Below, piece after piece: positions 1 through 9,700 of a DNA stretch of 64,000 nucleotides. This DNA is from F23-D06 sp947165685. GTDB taxonomy: Bacteria > Bacteroidota > Bacteroidia > Bacteroidales > WCHB1-69. Under the pieces are notes generated by a model, which searched no databases, was not told the origin of the DNA, and saw only the letters and a program-made list of their open reading frames with translations. The stretch's first letter is position 1. The number at the start of each line of letters is the position of its first letter. The stretch is taken from contig CAMVBK010000012.1 of the NCBI GenBank assembly GCA_947165685.1, positions 1 to 64,000 on the forward strand, given 5' to 3'. Position numbers and translations under genes: made by a program.

Positions 1-3000
1 CCAGAAGCGGCATAGGTCTGGCCTTTCCACATGAAGCTCTCGCAAGCTACCGCCGTGGTGTCGCTGGCCGTGGGATCGTTCACAATCAATGTCAATGTAA
101 CCACACTGTCGCAGCCGTTTACTGTCAGCAGGCTATCGACGTAAACACCCGATGTCGTGAGCGCGTTGCCGTTGAAGACATAGCTTTCTCCTGCGCAGAT
201 TTCCTGCTCAAGGGCAACTTCGAACACAGGATTCACAGTCAAGAAGAGTGTGACGATGCTGTCGCAGCCGTCGGCGCTGTTGACAGTGTCGGTGTAGGCA
301 CCTGCAACCGTCAACTGATGCCCGTGGTGATGGTAACTGTCACCTGCACAAATGGCGGCGTTGATGAATGTCACAGGAATCTCATGCTGGATATATTCAG
401 TGAGCGAGAACTCCTTCTCGAAAGAGAGTCCGCCAATATCGGTGGTGCGCACCCGAACGGTGTAATCCGTTCGATGGCTGCACTCGAACAGCGCATTGGT
501 TCTCAATTCATTACCCACAATAGCAAAGAGATTGTTGTCGGCAGAGCCAGCACCGCCAACCAACTCATACACAAACGTCTGGTTCATGTCGTCATCCAAC
601 GTGGTGAACGTGCCAATGAAGGTATTGAGCGGCACGTATTCGTAAAATGTCGTTCCAGTCAGGATCAGGTCGAAGGGGGCCACATTGAAGTTTACAGAGG
701 TGTCGGCCACGTTCTTGAAAGGTTCCGTGTTGCCCACGTTATCGGTGGCAAGCGACATAAACTGATAAAAGAGTCCGTTTTCGAGCGCGTACGACAACGT
801 GCTGTCGGGAGAACAGCTGCCAATAGAGGTATAGGCGCCGTTGTTCACAGAAACGAAGGTCTCAACGCTTCGCACACCGGAACCGCCTTGATCGTCCTGA
901 GCAGTGAAAGAGAAGGTACAGTAGAGCGAATCTTGCGCGTTGAGCTCTGCATGGAGTGTGGAAGTCGGAGCAACGGCATCGAAAGTGTTGTGCCAGACAT
1001 TGGTGCCGATGGGCACGTTGTCGTCGAAGACGATGAGTGCTTCGGCAGCGACAGTATCGCCCGTCTCCACTCCACCGTCAGGCAAAATGTAGAAACTGAC
1101 ATATCCTTCCCCATGACTCAGCGAATCGTTAATCGGCAGGAAGCCCATCTGCGAGCTGGAAGGTTCGAAACCCGTAGCGGGATCAATACTTTGGAAAATC
1201 CAGAAAAGCTTGTGATTCAAAATGTCGATACCCGCGGTCACATCGACCCAAACGCCCAAAGAATCAGAAACATCCAGACGTTGGCTATAAGATGACACAT
1301 TGGAAGGCACCGTAAAGAGATGGCTACCGAACCCGAAATCGGCAAGGCGGAACGAGGCAATATTCTGATTAGCAGGCACATCATACGTCACGCTCACACG
1401 CGAAGCGGGTGCGGTCGCGAAGTCAGGGTCATTTTCGAAATTGATGGTGTAGTTCATTTTGTCGGTGGCATTCACGAATCTCAACGTGTCGTGGTATCCC
1501 ACGGGGCCTGCGATTTCGTTGGGGTCGTGGGCGCAGTCCATCTTCTTGCCCGCGACATTCAGGGAGGCGGTAGCCGTCCGGCCCTTGCGGTCTCTCACCT
1601 TGCAGGTGATGATGGTGGTCCCTTCCGGTATGGTCACCGTCTTGCTGTTGCCGTTCCACCCTTCGTAGGTATAAGGCGGCGCACCGCCCGATGCTGTCGC
1701 GGTGAATGTCACCGTAGGCAAATCGTCACACCCGACCGCCACGTTGCGCGGTCCGGAAATTCTCAATTCCAAGTCGCAATCGTCCTCTTTTTCGATGGTG
1801 AACTGGCGTTTGAAAAACGTGACATTCGAACATTTCTTGGAAGTCACTTTCACCGAATAGGTGCCCTCCGACAAGCCATCCACGGAGATCTGGCTGGAAG
1901 TCTCCACTCCGGGAATATTCCATTCCACCTCGTAATCAGAAGATTTAAAGAAGGCCGGCATTTTGAGATGGACGATTCCGTCTTCGCCGGGGTCGCAGGA
2001 CTCGTGTTGGTCCACAATAACCTCGATACATTCCCGCGGATATTCTTCCTGATGGATGAGGGTCAGATGCAACGTGATGGTGCACGGGCAATCCTCGTCA
2101 TTGACGTAATGGTACACGTAGTCGCCGCTCTCCAGGTAGGTTTCCCCGTTTCTCGGCCATGTGTAGCTGTTGCCATAGACCGTCTCATACTCGTCGTCAT
2201 CCTGCCCGTGCTTGATTGTCAGGTGGAGGGTTTTAGAGCTGGGACAACCATTCAGGTTGGTGTATTCGAAAACATAATCGCCGCTTTCCGTGTAAAGTTC
2301 CCCGTTGGCGGCCCAAATATGCGCTTCGCAGTTCCAATCCGTCTCCTCGTCATGGGTGCCATGGTTGATATTGAGTCGCAAAACTTCCGTGACATTGCAT
2401 CCGGAAGGGGTGGTGGTGACGGAATAGTAGGTGCCGCTCTCCGTGTAGGTGGCACCACTGGCAGGCCAAGTGTAAGACTCGCATTTCGAGATCGAAATCT
2501 CGTGCGTTTCATCATGAGTGATGGTCAGATGCAGGGTGTGGTAACTCAGACACCCTTGGTTATTATTGTAGTTGAACGGATAATAGCCGCTAGCTGTGTA
2601 GGTCTGACCTGAGATTGGCCAGTAATAGCTTTCGCAAGCGGAGACATGGACGGTGTCGTCGCCACCCTCGCCGACCGTCACCGTAAAGGTGGCGGTATTG
2701 GAGCAGTCGTTCTCGTCAGTGCCCTCCACCGTGTAAACGGTGGTCTCGTCAGGGTTGACATTGATGGTAGCTCCCGTGTTGCCTGTGGACCACACGTAGG
2801 TCTGCGCACCCGAAGCCGTGAGCTGTGCCGTTTCCCCATCACAGATATGACTGTCACCGCTGACGGTCACTTCCGGCAACTCGTTGACCGTCACGAACAC
2901 CGCGGCGGAATTCTGGCACTGGTTCTCGTCAGTGCCCACCACGGAGTAGGTCGTGCTCGCGGTCGGGGCGACCGTGATGCTGTTGCTCGCGCTTCCCGTG

Positions 3001-4133
3001 CTCCACAGATAGCTTTCGGCACCCGTGGCGGTGAGCGTAGTGCTTCCGTTCTGGCAGATGATGGCATTACCCGATATGTGCACTTCCGGCAACGGGTTGA
3101 CCGTCACATCGACAGAGGCCGTGGCCGTGGCCTTGCAGTCACCCTGCATGGTTGTGGCTGTAACGGTGTAAACCCCTGACATGTCAAGTGTTGCATTAGC
3201 CAAGGAGACCTCGCTGCTTCCCCCGGAGAAATGGCCGGGGCCGGACCAGTTGAGCGCAACATTACCACTACCGGTGGCGTTTGCGGAGAAATTGACCGTC
3301 TGGTTCTCGCACACCGTCACCGGCGGGATGCTGGCTACTGTCACTGAAGGTTTGATAACGGTCAGGTACAGCGTATCCGTAACCAATTGTCCATGAAGCA
3401 TATAAGAACAAAAATAGGTACCACTATTGGTATACACTTGCCCCGTACGTGGCCAAAGATACTCGAAACAAGCCGTCTCGGTGTAAGAGGTTGGGAGCAC
3501 TGTCAGGTGCAAGATGACATCGTGACCTTGCGAAAGATGGAAGATGAACGTTAAGTTGATCGGGTCCGGCATGTTAATGTTAATATCAACTATTGAGTCA
3601 ATAACCAACTGGATATCAATGTTATCGATATGAATGGGAATGGTATCTATGATGTGGATTTGTATCGAGTCTATTTGCGGATTATGTGGTGGAAATATGC
3701 ATTTGGTGGAGTCGATAATTTGGGTAACCAAGTTAAGGGTGGTAAATGGCAGAGCCTCGCCATAACCTGTACCCGTGCTGTTGGTGGCGTATGCGCGAAC
3801 GTAGTAGGTCACTCCCGGGGCAAGCCCTTGCAAATTACTGAAAAATGTGCCCGTGCCCGAGCCGTTCTCGAGGTAGTTGTCCGCGAGGGTCGGGTTCTCC
3901 GTCGTGCCCCAGCAGACACCGCGGGCTATCACGGACGAACCGCCACTGCTGTTCACAATGCCGCCCGTCCTGGCCGAGGAGGCGGAAATGTCATACACCG
4001 GCTTCGTTGTGACCGTGGGCAGCGTGTCGGCCACCGTACTGCCCATGGAAACGGGAGCGGCACTCAGCGATAAGGCTGAAAAGAGCCACGAAAGTATAAA
4101 AATCTGAAAGAGGATATGGTTGGTCTTTTTCAT
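1..4133 (-). CDS. Giant secreted multi-domain adhesin-like protein, C-terminus cut by window edge
   Basis: The frame stays open from an ATG at 4133 to the window edge, at least 1377 residues, so the C-terminus is not visible. Residues 1-26 look like a signal peptide (MKKTN start, then a hydrophobic run ending ALSLSAAP). Next come a fibronectin III-like module (about 38-130), Ig/PKD-like modules (about 255-480) carrying the phrase ESYLWSTG, and about five repeats of the type CESYTWPxxGxTYTESGTY (about 215-245 and 495-695). A cadherin-like segment lies near 1180-1240. Repeats of the type CAGESYxFxGxxLTTSGxY ending GCDSVVTL run to the edge. Such architecture is usual in very large cell-surface proteins of Bacteroidota exported by the T9SS; a sorting domain would be expected in the missing end. 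It is the last visible gene of a co-directional run with 16 bases between it and the gene before. Adhesion is an inference. Confidence 0.85.
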   Translation of the reverse strand, partial: MKKTNHILFQIFILSWLFSALSLSAAPVSMGSTVADTLPTVTTKPVYDISASSARTGGIVNSSGGSSVIARGVCWGTTENPTLADNYLENGSGTGTFFSNLQGLAPGVTYYVRAYATNSTGTGYGEALPFTTLNLVTQIIDSTKCIFPPHNPQIDSIQIHIIDTIPIHIDNIDIQLVIDSIVDININMPDPINLTFIFHLSQGHDVILHLTVLPTSYTETACFEYLWPRTGQVYTNSGTYFCSYMLHGQLVTDTLYLTVIKPSVTVASIPPVTVCENQTVNFSANATGSGNVALNWSGPGHFSGGSSEVSLANATLDMSGVYTVTATTMQGDCKATATASVDVTVNPLPEVHISGNAIICQNGSTTLTATGAESYLWSTGSASNSITVAPTASTTYSVVGTDENQCQNSAAVFVTVNELPEVTVSGDSHICDGETAQLTASGAQTYVWSTGNTGATINVNPDETTVYTVEGTDENDCSNTATFTVTVGEGGDDTVHVSACESYYWPISGQTYTASGYYPFNYNNNQGCLSYHTLHLTITHDETHEISISKCESYTWPASGATYTESGTYYSVTTTPSGCNVTEVLRLNINHGTHDEETDWNCEAHIWAANGELYTESGDYVFEYTNLNGCPSSKTLHLTIKHGQDDDEYETVYGNSYTWPRNGETYLESGDYVYHYVNDEDCPCTITLHLTLIHQEEYPRECIEVIVDQHESCDPGEDGIVHLKMPAFFKSSDYEVEWNIPGVETSSQISVDGLSEGTYSVKVTSKKCSNVTFFKRQFTIEKEDDCDLELRISGPRNVAVGCDDLPTVTFTATASGGAPPYTYEGWNGNSKTVTIPEGTTIITCKVRDRKGRTATASLNVAGKKMDCAHDPNEIAGPVGYHDTLRFVNATDKMNYTINFENDPDFATAPASRVSVTYDVPANQNIASFRLADFGFGSHLFTVPSNVSSYSQRLDVSDSLGVWVDVTAGIDILNHKLFWIFQSIDPATGFEPSSSQMGFLPINDSLSHGEGYVSFYILPDGGVETGDTVAAEALIVFDDNVPIGTNVWHNTFDAVAPTSTLHAELNAQDSLYCTFSFTAQDDQGGSGVRSVETFVSVNNGAYTSIGSCSPDSTLSYALENGLFYQFMSLATDNVGNTEPFKNVADTSVNFNVAPFDLILTGTTFYEYVPLNTFIGTFTTLDDDMNQTFVYELVGGAGSADNNLFAIVGNELRTNALFECSHRTDYTVRVRTTDIGGLSFEKEFSLTEYIQHEIPVTFINAAICAGDSYHHHGHQLTVAGAYTDTVNSADGCDSIVTLFLTVNPVFEVALEQEICAGESYVFNGNALTTSGVYVDSLLTVNGCDSVVTLTLIVNDPTASDTTAVACESFMWKGQTYAAS

Positions 4134-4149
4134 AATATTCCTTTCTTTA

Positions 4150-5550
4150 TTATTCGCAAACATCACCGATACCGTTGCCGTTCACGTCGGACTGGTCGGG
4201 GTTGAACACATTCGGACAGTTGTCTATATCGTTGGGCACACCGTCACCGTCCAAGTCATCGTCACAGATGTCGCCGGTACCGTCGCAGTCGAGGTCGGCT
4301 TGGTCGGGATTCGGGGTTCCGGGACAGTTGTCGTTGTCATCAGGGATGCCGTCGCCATCCACGTCTTCGTCACAGAGGTCGCCGGTGCCATCGCCGTCAG
4401 CATCCTCCTGCCCGGGATTGTACTGCATCGGACAGTTGTCGCAGCCGTCGCCAAGACCGTCTCCGTCGCTGTCCTCTTGTCCGGGGTTGAAGGTGTAAGG
4501 GCAGTTGTCCTCTTCGTTGGGAATGTCGTCACCATCGATGTCCTCGTCTTCGTCATCCGGAATGCCGTCGTCGTCCATATCGTCATCGCACTCGTCACCT
4601 ACCCCATCCGCATCGAAATCGTACTGTCTGGGGTTGGGCGTTGATGGACAGTTGTCGCACTCGTCCCCCACCCCATCGCCGTCACTGTCCATTTGGTCGG
4701 GGTTCACCCTATACTTGCAGTTGTCGCACGCATCGCCCACACCGTCGTTGTCAAAGTCCTCCTGATTGGGGTTCGTGATATAGAGGCAGTTGTCGCAGCC
4801 GTCGCCCACGCCATCGCCGTCCGTGTCGAGCTGGTCGGGATTGGCGTTGCACGGACAGTTATCAACACTGTCAGCAATCCCATCACCGTCAAAGTCGTTA
4901 CCGAGAATGATATCCCCAACAGTGCGGTATTGAAGGAAGACCGTAAAGACTGCGGGCATCATGGATGTGGTTGAAGCGAAAGCGGCATACCACTGTCCGC
5001 CGACATTCTGCATGGCAAAGGGCAGGACACTGCTGCTCCCGTCGTTGAACATGCATTCCACCATTGCGATCGTAAAATCTCCTATTTCGTATGAGAAAAG
5101 GAGTTTCATGCTCTGGATAGCACCTACGGAGCTAAAATAGTGCTGCGCAACAGTATCGTTTGCTAGTTCTTGGTCAAAGGCCGCTGCGTCGGCAGGTCTG
5201 TACTGCTGTTTTATGGCACTGATGCTTTGCTGGTTGTACGCCTGCAAGAGACGACAAAGCACTGCAGGCAGCGTGTTGCTCGTCGCAGGGTCTGCACTTC
5301 CACCAGTGAGCGCGATAATCCGACTGTCATCCGAGGAAGGCACCAGACCTTGCACGGAATAGGAGAAGACATTATTGCAAATGGCATGAGAACTGTCAAT
5401 CAACTGCCCCGTGACCGAGTCAAACTCCATATTTACGGTCATAGTATAGTCCACTGCAGTGTATGCCGGAAAACGGCAGGTTTGCGCACTGGTGCCCAAG
5501 ATGGCAAAAGTTGCGATGACCAACAATGCTATATTTTGAAACTTCTTCAT
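4150..5550 (-). CDS. Secreted protein with eight thrombospondin type 3 calcium-binding repeats
   Basis: 466 residues. Residues 1-23 form a signal peptide ending GTSAQ. Residues about 24-215 are a domain I do not recognise. From about 217 to the C-terminus there are eight NCxxxxNPxQ units, each followed by Asp-rich DxDGDGxGDxCD segments. This is the thrombospondin type 3 (TSP3) pattern, which binds calcium and forms a rigid rod in known proteins. The protein ends on the last repeat, with no T9SS sorting domain and no hydrophobic anchor visible. It lies between the 403-residue exported protein and the giant adhesin-like protein, with gaps of 18 and 16 bases, so co-expression is likely. A calcium-stiffened spacer or matrix role is inferred. 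One segment (about residues 310-330) loses the NC signature and becomes almost all Asp/Glu. Confidence 0.88.
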   Translation of the reverse strand: MKKFQNIALLVIATFAILGTSAQTCRFPAYTAVDYTMTVNMEFDSVTGQLIDSSHAICNNVFSYSVQGLVPSSDDSRIIALTGGSADPATSNTLPAVLCRLLQAYNQQSISAIKQQYRPADAAAFDQELANDTVAQHYFSSVGAIQSMKLLFSYEIGDFTIAMVECMFNDGSSSVLPFAMQNVGGQWYAAFASTTSMMPAVFTVFLQYRTVGDIILGNDFDGDGIADSVDNCPCNANPDQLDTDGDGVGDGCDNCLYITNPNQEDFDNDGVGDACDNCKYRVNPDQMDSDGDGVGDECDNCPSTPNPRQYDFDADGVGDECDDDMDDDGIPDDEDEDIDGDDIPNEEDNCPYTFNPGQEDSDGDGLGDGCDNCPMQYNPGQEDADGDGTGDLCDEDVDGDGIPDDNDNCPGTPNPDQADLDCDGTGDICDDDLDGDGVPNDIDNCPNVFNPDQSDVNGNGIGDVCE

Positions 5551-5568
5551 AATACCAGTGTTTTGAGG

Positions 5569-6780
5569 TTATTTATTAAGGATGACTTCTCCAATGAGCA
5601 CATCAAACGGAACTGTGAGTCCGGTAAAAACCTTAACCTCTCCGGAGATGCCCCATTTGAGCTTTATATCCCCTAGTTGAAAAGGTTCCCCGAGTTTCCA
5701 TGAGAACTCTCTTATAGCGGTACCATAAAATGCGGCGGACAGCGAGAGAAAGTTTTTATCCAAGGCCTGTGCACGCACACCGCCGTGTATCTCAACAGAC
5801 AGAGAACCTGGAATCTCCACATACGAACATTTGTCACGCCATACAATGTATGTGGGACCTAAAGAAAGACCGCCTGAAAAACCGATGATTCCGAACAAAC
5901 CCGTCTTGGCACACGGGACAGGACAGCTTAAAGCAGGTATCGGGACGGCTGCCTCACACCCTATGGAGCCAGACACACCCCATGATACGATATTAAAAGT
6001 ATTGATCTTTTTACCTTCGCAACAATAACAGCTGAAAGTTGGAAGCGCTACTGTGGTGTTCCAACTCGGGTCACAGCTAATATCAACAGGAGATCCTTTG
6101 GACAGAGCAAGAAGACCTTGTTTGAATTGCATGGCTATATCCAATATCTCCTCCGCCTTTCTTACGTTTTTTTCAAAATTTTGAAATTCTGGAGTAAACG
6201 TGATGGTCAACGGCTTTGTTTCATTGATAACATTAACCTTCGTGCCTTTGTGAGAAGTGTGGTTGTTGTATTCCAGCCGGAAATTGACAGCTTGAAGCCA
6301 TTCCGGGTTCTCTTCGGTAGTGGGATGGTGCGCGATAATCGGCGTCACAGTGACCATCGACTCATAACCCTCTGGCAAAGTCACAATTTCAAAATGTTCT
6401 CGCTTGATAGTGTCACCATCGTTGTAGCATCTTTTGGGTTTGACGCTGACCAGGGAGATGGTGTCCACCAGTTTCACCGTCACCTTGTCATATTCCACAC
6501 CGTCACAGTCGGAGATTCTTTTCACAAAATAGTCCTCCTTGGGGGATCTGGGGTTCACTTTGATCTTAGCCGTGGTGCTGTCGCCCACAATATTGGGACC
6601 CACCCATTGGTAGCAGTAGCCATCTTTTTCCGGAGCCAACCCGATGGTCACCTCCTGACTGTTGTTGGGAACCTTCAAGACGGTCTTGTCCTCACCCGCA
6701 AATTGCGCCTGGGCGGGAAGCCACACCAAGAGGAGCAGTGCGGCGGCAATCATGCTTTTTATATAGTTCATTTTTTTCAT
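5569..6780 (-). CDS. Unrecognised exported protein, 403 residues
   Basis: I do not recognise a family. A signal peptide is clear (MKKMNYIKS, then AAALLLLVWLPAQAQ). Translation could start at Met1 or Met4. Residues about 25-110 resemble an Ig/PKD-like module (phrase YCYQWVGPNIVG) and are followed by a region of extended beta character. A cysteine cluster (FSCYCCEGK, then GCEAA, SCPVPCAK) sits around 255-300, and the last 100 residues are Gly-rich with alternating hydrophobic residues. This could be a beta-sandwich or barrel-like fold. Its ATG begins three bases after the stop codon of the 3433-residue protein upstream, the closest spacing in this operon, suggesting the two are made together. 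A partner or export accessory of the large proteins is possible but unproven. Confidence 0.8.
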   Translation of the reverse strand: MKKMNYIKSMIAAALLLLVWLPAQAQFAGEDKTVLKVPNNSQEVTIGLAPEKDGYCYQWVGPNIVGDSTTAKIKVNPRSPKEDYFVKRISDCDGVEYDKVTVKLVDTISLVSVKPKRCYNDGDTIKREHFEIVTLPEGYESMVTVTPIIAHHPTTEENPEWLQAVNFRLEYNNHTSHKGTKVNVINETKPLTITFTPEFQNFEKNVRKAEEILDIAMQFKQGLLALSKGSPVDISCDPSWNTTVALPTFSCYCCEGKKINTFNIVSWGVSGSIGCEAAVPIPALSCPVPCAKTGLFGIIGFSGGLSLGPTYIVWRDKCSYVEIPGSLSVEIHGGVRAQALDKNFLSLSAAFYGTAIREFSWKLGEPFQLGDIKLKWGISGEVKVFTGLTVPFDVLIGEVILNK

Positions 6781-6783
6781 AAC

Positions 6784-9700
6784 TTACTGGTTTACATGTT
6801 TGATGGTAAAGACAAGACCACCGGAGGTGTAGCCGTAAATGTTGATGGTGCCATAGCTGCCTGGACGGAGCAGCCCTTGAGGTTGACCCTCGATGTTGAG
6901 CGGTACCAACAGAGTGGTTTCGCCCGCCGTCACCCCTTCGGGGGTCAGCGCAATGGGACATCCTCCCATGCTGGTGATCTCCAGCACCTGATCGTGCAGG
7001 TCAAGGTTTCCAGTGTTGCCGAACTCCAGCATCATCACGATATTGCGGTTCGCGCGCGGCGAACTCGGGAAAATCAGATTGTAGGCCAGCCCGTCGGGGG
7101 TTCCCTGCCGGATCTCGAAGCCGTCGGTCAGCACCGACTCACCCTCGCAGAAATTCTCCGCACTCACATCATACAGTCCAGGCATTCGGCCGGTGAGATC
7201 GAAGCGGGCAAATGCCTTGTAGTAGTTCACGTACAACAGCGTGTCAGCGCAGATGGTATCGCCGGCGTTGCGCAGACAGACCCGCATGTCGGGACGGAAC
7301 CGCGAGCCAGTGAGCTCTACAGTCACGACACCGGTGTTGCCGCCGTGGTCCGCATCCACCGAGCGCAGCTCGAAGGTCAGGATGTCGGCACGAATGACCG
7401 CATTCTGCTCATCACCCGCTGGCGTGCTGCCATAAACATTCACGCCGTAATAGCCAGGCTTCGTCGATGGGATATACAACTCGGGGTTGGCCGTGTATTG
7501 CCCTATAGTGGAATAGGTGTAGTTCAGATTGTCGCCCATACCGTTGTAGGTGGCGTAGATCATGTTCATCGCACCCGCCAGCGAATCTTCGGAAGTGAGA
7601 TGGACGCGCACCGTCTGGTTGAGGTTGTCCCCCACATCCATCTTGAAATCGGAAGGAGTGTCATTGTAGAGCACGTCCGCCACATCGGTGTTGAACGGAA
7701 GCGGACGAAGGGTCACCGCGAACGGCTCAAGGGAGCAACCTGTGTTGTTCGTCTCATCCACCTCGTAGAAAGCGTTCGTGACATCGGTCTTCACAATCAG
7801 GTAGTACTCGCCCTCGGCCAGGCCACTGATCCGGCACTCCAAGGTCTGCGCGACCATGTCGCCCGGATTCAGTTGGATGCTCGGGGTGACCACATTACCG
7901 ACCAATCGGTCGTTGGCATCGAACACCGTGTTCGTCGAGATATAGAGCAGGGATCTTAATCCATTACCTTCCAAAAGATTATCGCCGATATTTTGGACAT
8001 TCCAGGAGACATGGAGCAGGCTGCCCGATTGGACGATGCTCTCGGAGGTGATGTCAGTAACCACCAAATCGCCGGGATCCGTCAGAATGACGTTGACGGG
8101 CAGGGTTGCCGTGTTATTGTCCGTGTTGACCTCATAGGGATTGTTGTTAGCATTCGTCTTGAGAATCAGGTACATGGAGCCGCTGTAAGGCAACGGGACG
8201 GTGAATGTGAGCGTGTCGGTATAGGAACCGCCCTGCGGAAGCGTCACATTCGGGAACGAATTGGTAATCAACTCGATGTCCTCGTTCCCATAACTGCTGT
8301 CAGCGGACAGGAAAACCTTGTCACTCCAAGTTTGCTGACTGACATCCTGTTCCCCGACGTTGGTCACGGTATAGGCGAGCCGCGTCGATTGTCCGGCAAC
8401 CACATTACCAAGCAGCACAGCCTCCGTGACGGCGATGTCCGGCGTGGGCACACTGCTGACCGTGAGGGTCTTCACTACCGAGTTGTTGAAGATGTTGATA
8501 TCGGGATTGTTGTTGTTGAAGTCCGCAAAGCCGAGCAAATATGCAGTGGACGGCGTACCGTAAGGGATGATGACGTTGAAGTTCACCCAATAGTCTTCGC
8601 CGGCGTTCAACGTGGTCTGGTGACCGATGAGCTGCATCAGATGGTCGTCATCTTGAAGCACCTGATCGGCAGAGACATACAAGGCATCTTTCCACTGATG
8701 GGCCAATGTCGGCACGGCGGAGTTGTTGCGCACGCGCAGACGGTAGGTGGCGGTCTGTCCCCATTCCACCGCATCGGGACCGTCGATCTCCATCGCCACC
8801 AGATCAAGCTGATAGACCATGGCCAGGAATCCATTGCTGACAGCCGTGTTGTTATTCTCGCCAGTATGTTCATAAATCAGGTCGGTAGCGTCCGCAACCA
8901 CATGGATATAGTAGAGATGTGGTGCCTCATTGACGGGAAGTGTCAGATAGGCCGTGAATGTTTCCTCACCGCCGGCGGGGATGTTGAGATAATCCATCTG
9001 TGTGAGTAGCAGATGGTTGCTGTCGTATTGAGTGGCGGAGGTGGAGTAGTAGAATTTGGTATTTTCCCCAGCATAATGAAGCGTGGCGGTGCCCTGGTTT
9101 GCGATGGTGTATTCCAACGGGAAGGTGCCGCCAAGGTTCACCGGTCCCTCCACCATGACGTTCGTCACCACGATGTCGGGCCACGGGCTGAGCTGCACGT
9201 TGACCGCCGCGCTATGGCCGAAGTTGTTGTCTGGGTTGGTCTCGCAGACCGAACCCGTGGCGTTGCCGTTCACATGGCAGTAGTACTGTCCGCTGATGCC
9301 GTTGGGCACGTTCACCGTGAAAGTGAAGGTTTCGCTCTCACCGGGCGCCAGCGTGAGGGCATGCGTGTGCGCACCCGCAAGGTCGCCGTCCGCATAGTCC
9401 ACGGCCTGCTGGCTGAAGTAGATGCGGTCGGTGACGGTGCCAGAAACGGGCATGTCGCTGTTGTTGACCAGCGTGTAGGTAACCGCGACCGGCGTACCAC
9501 TCCACGACTCGTCGGACAAACTCACCCCCGTGACCGTCAGGTCGGGCGTGAGAATGTTGAGCGGAACGGAAAGCGTATTGTTGTTCTCATCGCTCTCCAG
9601 CACGTTCTCCGTCACATCAGTGACAGCACTTAGTGTGGCATCACCCTGCGTACAAGGAAGTTGGACATTGGCGGAACGTACCATAGAGTCGCCCGCCGCA

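Noticed and set aside
318..2612. Long plus-strand open frames at 318-1295 and 1320-2612
   Set aside because: They lie antisense to the giant adhesin-like protein, lack domains and are rich in Val, Arg and His as expected for mirror frames of such genes.
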